Of a DNA stretch of 64,000 nucleotides, positions 38,693 through 48,152 are shown piece by piece. The DNA is taken from positions 18,809,501 to 18,873,500 of the forward strand of contig NC_060209.1 of assembly GCF_021130785.1 (NCBI RefSeq). The letters are read 5' to 3'. The notes under the pieces were generated by a model. That model did not search any database and was not told where the DNA came from. It saw only the letters and a program-made list of their open reading frames with translations. A program made the position numbers and the translations under genes. Origin of the DNA: Homalodisca vitripennis. Its lineage: Eukaryota; Arthropoda; Insecta; Hemiptera; Cicadellidae. Numbering within the stretch: the first letter of the stretch is position 1; the number at the start of each line of letters is the position of its first letter.

Positions 38693-40429
38693 CTATAGCT
38701 GGATATGCATGATAATAGAAAATTTTCTGGTCTATTAAAAATTAAAGTTATATGCTAAATCAAAAGTCTACAGTTGAAACCTTTTTTAAAATATTTGGCC
38801 ACATGATAAAATTTTGTTCGTTAAGATAAGTTTCAAAGCAGTTTTCAAAGAGTATATTAAATTCTTCACATCCAAAATTGAACAAGAATTTTTGGATAAG
38901 AAGCAGAAAAAGGCTTCTGAGGAAGGACTGAATTGAACGGTTTATGTATAGGCGATGAAGTTGTATCGTCAATGGATTTCGTTAATAACTTGTAAGTGTT
39001 CCTGTGTTCTGTCTGGTATGTTTATGGAGAAATTCTCAACTTTCAAAATACAGTGTGAGTTAAAAGTATACACTCTTTTTAGTTTTCTATGGATATACAT
39101 GGAGGGCTGGTCCTCTTTGCTATATCTCCAAAATGGGATTTTACATTTAAAACATTTTTAGTCGACTCCCCCTCTTCTAAAAAATCCATTTTGGATAAAA
39201 TGAGCTAAGTTGTAACAGTAAGTAAAAAGTTCTTATCTATTTCCTAGATATGTTTGTTCCAACTTCCATCCCTCCATCTGTATCTATCTAAAACTAAACT
39301 TCCATACTTTTGCCTCACACTGTATATCATAAAACAGTAATTCAGATCACTATTGCACTTGAAATTTCAATGCAATCAATTATTCATGCTATGCTTTTAG
39401 AAAACAGTTTTTTTATATTGTTTAATTATATTTTTAATAAAATTTAACTTAAGAGATCTATGCATGTCATTTTAAGAGTGTGAAATCGTGCTTATTTTAT
39501 TTCAGAAACTATCCATACCTATTGAAAAGTGTATATGGGAAAGGTAATATTAAACATATTAATTTCAGTATGAACATATACGTAAGCACATATTTTACCT
39601 CGCATACAAGACTTACTTTCGTTTTCAAAGTTTTAATATAAAATACTACTCTTTCATCGAACACGACAGCAGTTCATTTAGAGAGCTTTAACTTCGGTGG
39701 CCACATTACATCTACAAGAAAAATAAACTACAACCGTATTAAAACCTAAATTTCCCTTGGCAGAGTCACTGATTAAACCTTGTAATTGGTAAAGTGGCCG
39801 ACACAAGTCATAAATATATAACGGGTGAAGTATGCTTATGCTCTCTTAATCTTCCTGGGAAAACTTTAAAAATGTGGGAAGAACTAAGAAACCGATATGG
39901 ACATTGGAGAAAAACCACTTTTAAATAAGAAAATAAAAGAAGAAGATTCTAATATGAAAGGAAGAAATACAGACATGGTTTATTTTGCATCGTACCATTG
40001 AAAAATATACTAACGTTTTTACATACATTATCAAATTATGTTTTATCTACACATTTTTAAATGGTTTCATAAAGACAAAAAATGTACATACTAATCGTCA
40101 GTTAAAGAAATGAATGGATTATTTTTAATTTTAATATTGTGTTCTTTTTTTGGTAATTGGATTTGAATCGATAAGATCAGGGCTGAACCCTTGCTGAAGA
40201 TAATACGGCAAAGATCTTACCACCCAAGAAATGAAACGCTACTGTTGTACTACACACATTAAAGTACTAAGGAAACTTGTTAGAAACTTTGAATGCTAAC
40301 AAATAAGCTGTGCTAAACAAAGATCAAACTGATACATTTGAGCACAAGAAATTTAAAGGCTTACATAAACTCAAGGCATATTTCTCAACCTAATTAAGAT
40401 CAAAATTAACTCCTCATTAATCCAAAGTC
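38693..40429. other. Anonymous DNA
   Basis: The small opposed ORFs at 38760-38972 and 38955-39161 have no recognised domain. No repeat array or RNA was seen. Confidence 0.4.
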
Positions 40430-41460
40430 ACACATATGTATGACCTTCCTAACATCTACAAAACCTGGCACTCCTCTCCGCCAAATATTTAGTTCCCGGA
40501 ATTCACCGCTTAGGGAGTTTTATATGGGATCCTGACACCACTTCAACGCAAAACTCACTCGTTTATTACAAATTTCAAAAACATCTTTAAGAAGGAAAAA
40601 AGACTATGAAAATGGCTGAAACCGATACAGCCTTGACGTTGAACGGATGTTAATTAATTTAACAGTTTCAGAAACACTCAAAATCATTTAATTTTAGATA
40701 AAAGAACATTAAAAATTAAAATTATTCTCGAAATAATTATATAACTGTTAGAGCTATGCCTTCAGTGTAACATTTTTGAACTAGAACGAAAAATGTACCT
40801 TCAAGAAGATGGAATATCGATGGAATCTCCACTATCGCGCATTTTTGCCAATACCTTTATAGAATAATTTGAGCAAATAGCCATAGGTTCAACTCAATTA
40901 AAACCGAGGATCTTGTGGATCTTGTGGAGTACGTGGATGACACATTCGTCATCTTCCCTAATAGAGACACTGAACTTAACGCATATTTGTCGCAGATAAA
41001 CAACCTTTCTCCCTCTACTCGAATAACCGTGGGTGTAAAAGTCTAAACCTAGCTCCCTTTTCTGGATTTATGTTTAGTAAGAGAATGTGATGTCCCTTAG
41101 GCAATAGATTGTAAGAGAACACACACCGGCCAATATCTAAATTTTCAATCAAGTCATTAAACATTTCTCTGATAGAGCAAAGAGGTTGTGCTCAGACAAA
41201 TATGGGTTAAAAGAAGAACTCAAAAAAGTGTGATCGGATCTTGCACACAATGGATGCCATCACACTGTCATATATAAGTGCAAAATAAACTATAGAAAAT
41301 ATAGATTTCAATCCTCAAAACGTAGTGTTGAACATAATAACGATGGAAAATTCCCAAATGCTACTACCCTTTCAATTCTTCCGTCGCCAATAACAAACTG
41401 TAAGCATGCCGAAATGCTCTGCCGAAATACTTTCTCTACAAGAACAGATTGATTATTACG
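40430..41460 (+). pseudogene. Penelope-like element reverse transcriptase relic
   Basis: Pieces of a Penelope-like reverse transcriptase appear in order on the plus strand, in shifting frames. They are a KPGTPLRQIFSSRNSPL segment (about 40457-40510), QRKTHSFITNFKNI (about 40546-40587), and MESPLSRIFANTFIE then FEQIAI (about 40828-40884), which corresponds to the family's G-S-P-L-S-P...A-N-x-Y-M-E-x-F-E. The catalytic EYVDDTFVIFPNRDTELN follows, with YVDD at 40930-40941, then THTGQYLNFQSSH (about 41122-41160). KHFSDRAKRLCSDKYGLKEE is about 41160-41220 and a short GCHHTVIYK piece about 41252-41280. The known role is reverse transcription by a telomerase-related enzyme, usually fused to a GIY-YIG nuclease; no such nuclease is visible here. 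At least three stops and several frame changes show long inactivity. Confidence 0.88.
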
Positions 41461-42164
41461 TTAACTAACAAAATTTCATATTTTATAGTATTCTTTCTCT
41501 GCAACCATGCTTGTTATACGATGGCAAGTTTTGTACATCTAAATATATTTTCTTCGTGGCATCCTTTTATATATATATACAATTTTAAAACTAATTTTTA
41601 AGAATCTGCGATTTTGCTCTGAAACTACATATTATCTTAAGCGAGTTCAAAAGTTTAGTTATTTCCATTTCAAATACTGATTTAAATATTCTAAGCTCTT
41701 TATAAATATAATGTTCAGAAATGGTTTAATTATACTTATATGTTTCTAGAAAATATAAGGTTTAAATGTTATGTTTTTGATAGTTTTATGTGTGTTCAAC
41801 ATTTGCATTATTATTGATAGTAGTCATAAATGAAATAAATATTTGTAATTATTGATTATAAGATGAATCATGTACCTACCTATTCCAGTATTGTACAGTA
41901 TAATATTCAAATCTAAAATTTATAAACTCTATCAAGTATCAAATGAAATAGGATTCCTGTGTCCTGCTAAAACATTTTTAGCCGATTTTAATTTCTTCAG
42001 AAAGCAATCTGTTACAAGTTGATTTTAATTTACAAAACTTTTTATTATTATAATTAATAATTTACAACAGCATTAACAAGCGCGTATTTAAAGCACAACA
42101 ATTACATATTCCTGATAGCTATAAACAATAAAATCTGGTTTATGGCGAAGTTATTTTTCAGCGA
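41461..42164. other. Anonymous AT-rich DNA
   Basis: This could contain the decayed 3' part of the Penelope-like element, but nothing can be recognised. AT content is very high. Confidence 0.35.
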
Positions 42165-42255
42165 CAGCCAACTTGAGATTCTATGATATAAAATGATTCT
42201 TTACACGTCAAGCCTATATCCTCACTAACAAATATTGGTTTTTCAGTTTCTATCA
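42165..42255 (+). repeat. Inverted-repeat arm, left (91 bp)
   Basis: This arm starts CAGCCAACTTGAGATTC and ends CAGTTTCTATCA. It is the reverse complement of 43248-43338 with three mismatches in 91 bp. The similarity stops sharply at both ends. Confidence 0.93.
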
Positions 42256-42778
42256 CGGAGCATGCGCTCCCCTCAGGCTATGATCTTAGTAAGATTTGAC
42301 TTTCTCATAGTGTTTGTATTGTGTGACTCGCTCTCATCTGGTTTCCATTGTCTATAACGCGGTATTCTTCACTTTTCTTTTTCTATATCGTTTTGATTGA
42401 TTTGTCAGTGTAATTTGAATAGTTTAAATTACAACAAAAATATTAATTTTTTAATATATATTGTTGTAATTCTTTGCAATAAAACAAGAAATGTACGTTT
42501 TTCACAAATCAATTTAAAAAGTGTTAAATAGATATACAAAAATGTGCTAAATAGGAACATATTAACTCATAAAAATAAATGAGAATAGTAGGTACATAAA
42601 AGCTTACACAGTAAAAACAGTAAGTATAATACTGCTGTACAAATTGCCTAGGAGTATCACTCTTTATAAAAAGTACATAAAAATTTGTAATTGTTATGTA
42701 ATAAACTGTGCATAAGTGTTACGGCCAAGTAGACGATTAAACATTTCATGGATTCAATTTTTGTTACAATATAGGAGT

Positions 42779-43054
42779 ACCACGTGTCTCGTAGCAGATT
42801 AGTTGTTACTGCCGCAAAATTAATCGCATGCATGCATTAAAACATGCTAAAATGGCAAGTAAATTTACTGAATTTATTTCATGTATACTGCGATATCCCG
42901 TTTCCATAATGGTTACCAACGTAAATACATTAACCAATGCTCATACAAATCCTCTAGTACACTGTCATAGAAATACCGTGCGTCTAGCTAGGCAGATATA
43001 CAAATAAAACTTTACAGCTTCTCGAGAGATAGGCTTCACTAATGCGTAGCTAAT
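42779..43054 (+). repeat. Dispersed repeat family, copy between the inverted arms
   Basis: It begins ACCACGTGTCTCGTAGCAG and ends GAGATAGGCTTCACTAATGCGTAGCTAA, with GGCAGATATACAAATAAAAC before the end. It matches the copies at 948-1336 and 38498-38692 at both termini. Confidence 0.45.
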
Positions 43055-43162
43055 TTTTTAATTAACGATTACAAATTTTTGTTAGTTTGACAATGTTAAT
43101 CGACTCAATTTATATTAAATTTGTCGACTGCGAATTTTGTACATAACCACCAAGATCATCAC

Positions 43163-43163
<1 letters not shown>

Positions 43164-43226
<63 letters not shown>

Positions 43227-43228
43227 TT
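43164..43228. repeat. (TA)n followed by (TGTA)n microsatellite
   Basis: About 20 TA units run into several TGTA units just before the right inverted arm. The ORF at 43121-43369, with a run of Tyr-Ile, is produced by this repeat and is not real. Confidence 0.95.
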
Positions 43229-43247
43229 ATTATATATAGAACCTGCC

Positions 43248-43338
43248 TGATAGAAACTGCAAAACCAATATTTGTTAGTGAGGATATAGGCTTGACGTGT
43301 AAAGGATCATTTTACATCATAGAATCTCAAGTTGGCTG
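43248..43338 (-). repeat. Inverted-repeat arm, right (91 bp)
   Basis: Reverse complement of 42165-42255 at about 97% identity. The arms enclose 992 bp containing a dispersed repeat copy and a microsatellite. Confidence 0.93.
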
Positions 43339-43814
43339 TATATATGAGTGCAACATTTCATTATCCTAAATCAGGTAATTACTTTGCAAATGTTCAATTA
43401 TGAATATTTATGGACATCCTAAGATGATAATTAGTTATATATAAAAATTTTCTGTGGAATAAAATGCATAAATGAGTACTAACAATTCTCACTTCCATAT
43501 AGATTATATCGCCATATACATAGCATTCCATTACAACGGTTCATGATCGTATTCTCACAATCGTTGAAGTTTATTCTCGTGAGAGTTGAAGTTTATTATT
43601 GCACTGTTCTGTATTAAGAGTAATAGAAGCTATAACAAGTTAATGAATCAGCTCTCCTAGGATTAATATTGAAGGTCAGGCATAATTTCGTATTGTGTTT
43701 TATATTTGTGATTATTTGGATAGAATTGCATATAATCTAAACCTTATTAACTGTCTAGATGCAACGGCAAAAGGCATAGTTTAATTCATTTTAAAGTAAT
43801 TCATAATTAGGAAT

Positions 43815-44037
43815 GCCGACGTTGAACGGTGTAAGGCGTTGTTGGACTTTGAATCTGAGTTAGAGACAGCACAGGTTAAATTCCTGTCTGTGACCGTAGC
43901 ACTTTTTATCAGTACCATCGACCTTGTACTGTACGACACTCCCCTTTCCTCTTTATTCTATTCGATAAGAACCTCGCACAGGCCAGTTGCCAATGAGGAC
44001 GGACAGAATAAGTTTTAAAAAACCTCTCTTAAAAAAA
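43815..44037 (+). mobile_element. tRNA-derived SINE
   Basis: The head GAACGGTGTAAGGCGTTG and the B-box-like GGTTAAATTCC (43874-43884) lie about 45 bp apart, with CTGTCTGTGACC after it, as in a tRNA gene. The head most resembles a tRNA-Leu 5' half (GAGCGGTCTAAGGCG type). The body from ACTTTTTATCAGTACCATCG to CTCTCTTA matches the truncated copy at 14573-14707. SINEs of this kind are transcribed by RNA polymerase III and moved by LINE enzymes; here the partner LINE is unknown. It ends in an A-rich stretch, and no target duplication was recognised. Confidence 0.8.
43874..43884 (+). promoter_or_regulatory. SINE internal promoter, B box
   Basis: GGTTAAATTCC matches the RNA polymerase III B box (GGTTCRANTCC) with two differences. 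An A-box-like segment lies upstream at about 43821-43832. Confidence 0.6.
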
Positions 44038-44586
44038 TGAACAATTTAAATGCCTTTTTAATAAAAAGTATGTAATCACCATGGCCAAATAAGACCAACC
44101 CTCTTAAATTTACTAACTCCTTTAATATTTTATTACACTGAAATTTTATAATGTGCATAAAAATATATAATTTTAATACTGTATTTATATAAGCTTAGTT
44201 AATATAAGGTAGAAGTACGCAACACAAAGTACCGTGACAGGCTTCCCTGAGGTACCATGCAGCATTTCAAATATAGAGCTCATTTAAAATCTATAGATGT
44301 TCTGTAGACAGATACAGACATACAATCATACAAAAAAGAAGGTGGCACTAATATAACGCGTCATAGAACAATTAGTATTTAAGTTTAATATAAAATGTAG
44401 ATTATACATTATGAAATCTTTCTCAAAATATTTTTTTTCAATGATACATTCAGATTTTCGTTCATTATATAATAATGAGATTTGATCTCATTTCAGTGCA
44501 GCACGACCAACACCAAGAAGTCATTTAAAAGTCGCGATTTAAATTTTGTAAACGGAAACAATGTTACTATGCCAGCTTCGAGATCA
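44038..44586. other. Anonymous DNA with a possible repeat fragment
   Basis: ACAGATACAGACATACAATCATACA near 44310-44335 resembles the interior of the dispersed repeat family (compare 38580-38605), but its ends are missing. Confidence 0.35.
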
Positions 44587-45245
44587 AATAAATACTTTAC
44601 TCGGTCGATGTTTGAGACTTCGGTTTTATTTTGATTATACGATCGTTTATTCCGTTATTAGCACTGATATGCTGCAAATAATTTTCGAGATATTAGGAGA
44701 AAAAGATGCAGATATTCCAGGTTAGTTTTCTCAGATGAAGATAATCTTGAGATCATTGGCCCGTAGCGATCATGTCAACGTAGATAACAATCATTGATGC
44801 TAAGATTTAGAGGCTTATAAAGAGAACGTGTTTCAGATGATTCCCTTAACCAGTCATATCAAGATATTAGGTGGAACAATGGTTGGTTTATTGTAATACC
44901 TATTGTAATACCTATTAAATAATTACTCTACTCGGTCCATGTGTGAAAAGCTATATTTAAATAAAGTCGGTATCCTGAGTGTACAATCCATTTATTCCAT
45001 TATTGGCCTTAAAATGCTGAAAATAATTTTCAAAATATTAAGAAAAACAAGATGCATAATTTCAGGTTAGTTTTCTCAGATGCAGATAATCTTGAGATTA
45101 TTGGATCGAAGGGATCTAGTCAACCAAGATAACAATTATTGGCCCTACGGTTTAGAGGCTGATGTGTTTTAGATGATCCCCTTGACCAGTCATGTTAAGA
45201 TATTAAGTATACCAACGGCTTTTTGATTGTAGTAGCTAGCAGAAT
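44587..45245 (+). repeat. Diverged tandem duplication, period about 345 bp
   Basis: Copy 1 (about 44587-44930) and copy 2 (about 44931-45245) share blocks in the same order: CTACTCGGTC-type start, TTTATTCC(G/A)TTATT, AGGTTAGTTTTCTCAGATG (44720 and 45065), GATAATCTTGAGAT, and a final CCAGTCATR-AAGATATTA. Divergence is substantial, so the event is old. Confidence 0.85.
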
Positions 45246-46822
45246 GTTTTGGCTAGAAGTTACTAAAACTTTATTTTTGGCATAAAGATTTTTAGGGTCA
45301 TTTTAAAAATACCTAACTAATATAATATTCGCATGTTAATGTAAACTTTTGTAAATGTTACATTTTCGTGTATTAACTAAGATGTAATATGCAGAAACCC
45401 AAGAAACTTTTGATAATCCACGAGTTTTATAGGAAGTAAACACGGGCAAGAAAACTCAGACTCGGGTACATAGAGACCCTGTCACCCGTGGCGCTTCCGA
45501 GAACTGGGTAAATATTGGCGTAAGGGAGGAAGATCTCCTAATTATTGAGATCTGTAAACCTTACCTTTCTCCTTACTAGTAACATGTCTTGGATTAAAAT
45601 AAGCTAAAACGAACGTTATACCATAAAACAAAATTTTCTTAATTTGGATTATATTAGGGGTGTGTTGTAAGTATAGTAAATAAATACATTGTTATCTTAT
45701 TGTGTAAAAAAAGGATACTTATCAAAAGTTGCAGTGAAATTACTACAGTAAATTTGGTACTTTTTGCTGTAAATAACGTTTAGTTTAAATTAATTGCATT
45801 TTTAATGCATTTATACTCATACAAACTAAAAGTTTAAAAAGTACCTAAAACAATTTTCAAAGGTTACATTTTTAAACTTTTGATAGTCCTAGGATATTGG
45901 TTTCTTTACAACTCTATTGCACAAAAGATTTTTAATTCAACAAAACAATCCTAATTTGTTATAAAAATATCGGTATTTACTTTTAATACGGGAACTTTGT
46001 ATTACTTTATATGGATACTTTTATCAATAAACATAAATTTAAAAATTCATATTTAATACATTTTATTATAAATACATTTGATTATACTTACGAAAAAGAT
46101 TGCAACAAATGTTTCAGTATTAAAGCGTTAAATTATATTTTACAGCTAATGTTTACATCGTCGGCTTAAAAATTCAATAACCGGATTGGTATGCTTCTGT
46201 ACCATAAAAACATTATTTATGTACTTTACATGACAATGACATTATTCCTTCTTTTGTCCATCAAAAGAAAACACGCTCTGGTCGCCTGACCAACAGCTGT
46301 AACGCGCAGATCCGGACATAGATAATTCTTCATCTACTGTGATTGGACCGCGAATGATTGTGTTGTAGGAAGCAATTGTTTTTATTGAGTTTCTTAAGGC
46401 ATTGGGAAATTTAGTTCAACACAGACCTTCACCTAAAGATACAATAGCCTCAAAATACAATACAATACAATACAAGGTAGAATACAACACTACACGTATT
46501 ACAAGTTTGCAACACCTATAGTATGTGTACTTTGTATTTTTAGATAAAATAGTGATTTCCATCAATTAAATGTTATGAATGAACATGTTATTTAAATTAA
46601 TTTATATTTTTTGTTGTGTTTCAAATCTCTAATGTTATGAAGAAGACAATATTAAAACCGTAATATTGTTTAAATATTAAATTAGATTGGATATAATATT
46701 ACAAATATTTTTGTATATTATAATCTTTGTTGGATATTTAGTGTTGTTGGTATTGTAATACTGATGTTAACACGAAAAAAGGAAATAATTCATTTCCTAA
46801 AACAACGCTTGAGTGCGCTGTC
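45246..46822. other. Anonymous DNA with a GC-rich patch and (AATAC)n
   Basis: A GC-richer stretch at about 45430-45600 has no ORF. A short ATACA tandem repeat lies at 46452-46476. A second GC-richer patch at about 46265-46370 is unexplained. Confidence 0.4.
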
Positions 46823-47005
46823 CCACGTGTTACATAACTGAGGGTGGATGCAATATTTCAAGTTCATAGTTAGTTTAATACTTCAGTTGTCCTTTGAGCA
46901 GACAGACAGACAAACAGACAGGGAAAAGCAATACTTACATCCCACGGAATACAGAAGAGAAACTGTGGCAGGTTACTGAATGATAAGCAAATCCCATGGT
47001 GTGAC
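46823..47005 (+). repeat. Dispersed repeat family, copy with CAGACA run
   Basis: It starts CCACGTGTTACATAACTGAG, has GAGCAGACAGACAGACAAACAGACAGG in the middle and ends near TACTGAATGATAAGCAAATCC. It aligns with the 38.5-kb copy along most of its length but has lost the CTCAGC end. Confidence 0.5.
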
Positions 47006-47147
47006 ATTCACAATGACTGAATCCGGTATCGCCTATAAAGGAATGAAGTCATTCAAAACTTATAATCTGTAGATCTATTTGTTCTGGAGATATCGTGACT
47101 GAGGTTTACAATATTGTTATAACTAAACTTCCAAACTGCACGATAAC

Positions 47148-47610
47148 TGTAACTCAAGCTTTCTACACGAATGGTAAAGGATGTGCAGTTAATAAACAGT
47201 GAGACAAGACTAATTACATTCCTGAGAGCGGAACAACACCAATGCTCACATTCTCTCTACAGTCCGCTTAGTTAGCTACTTTACGTGATAAATTGTCTCA
47301 CCTCTTTACTGTATACTTTGTGCTTGGATTGTACAGCGCTCAAGGTAATGTTTGCTCTACCTTAGTTGTACAAAGTAAACAATTTAAATATTAATTAAAT
47401 AATAGAATTTGGATTGAATGATTTTGCATTAGTTCAAGCTTTGCATATGAATAGTAAATGATGTGTAATTAATAAACACTGGGACAAGAGAAATTACATT
47501 CCTGAGAGCGGAACCAATCCTCACGTTCTGTCTACAGTCCGCTTAGTTCACTAATGTACGTGATAAATTCTCTTACTTATATACTGTCTAGTGTGTGCTT
47601 CGATTATAAT
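47148..47610 (+). repeat. Diverged tandem duplication, period 280 bp
   Basis: ATTACATTCCTGAGAGCGGAAC at 47213 and 47493, CTACAGTCCGCTTAGTT and ACGTGATAAATT recur in the same order. About 180 bp align in each copy, with small indels. Confidence 0.9.
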
Positions 47611-48043
47611 GATGAAACACATTTTATATATGGTTTTTCAAAAGTATCAAACGGATCAGATATTTGCAATAAACCAATGCGGAGTCACAATATGGTTTTA
47701 AGAAGTTCATCTCGCATGAATCAATAATAACGATAGGGCCCATTCCTGTCCACCTTCCCTTTTATTTCCACCATCTTGTTTTAGCCAGCCGTGACGATCA
47801 CCATTGGCTAGACCCTCTGGTCAGTCGTAGGTGGTTAGTAGACGAGTGAAGACGTATTGTGACCTGTATTCCGTAGTTAAGTTTTAATGATTAGTGTTTT
47901 GTATAGTTTTTTATTAAGTGCATGTTTATAGAGTTAGTGAATATGACAAACAACATGTAGGTTGCGATTCCTGACTAAGGCGCGCCACAACGCTTTGGTA
48001 AGATTTGTTTATTTTAACCTAGTTTGTAATTATGTATTAGGTT

Positions 48044-48152
48044 AGTTCTTTACCTGAAGAAGAGATCAGATTGCAGATCTCGAAACGTAGTGTTACTGAT
48101 TTCTTGTTTCACTGAACGATGGCAAATGTCCGGAAAAATCCTGTTTCCTTCA
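48044..48152 (+). repeat. Retroelement end with hammerhead-like stem-loop
   Basis: CCTGAAGAAGAGATC...GATCTCGAAAC at 48053-48087 places a 6-bp stem (GAGATC/GATCTC, 8-nt loop) between CTGAAGA and GAAA, the order of the conserved core of a hammerhead ribozyme (CUGANGA, stem II, GAAA), but with one extra A before the stem. The following 64 bp (48089-48152) recur inverted at 31866-31929. Hammerhead motifs are known in Penelope-like elements, so a related origin is possible. Flanking stems I and III have not been established. Confidence 0.5.

Noticed and set aside
43121..43369. 82-codon ORF containing a Tyr-Ile run
   Set aside because: The run is the translation of a (TA)n microsatellite.
43815..43890. 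A functional tRNA gene
   Set aside because: The acceptor stem and several conserved positions are missing, and the sequence runs into a repeat body shared with 14.6 kb, so it is a SINE head.
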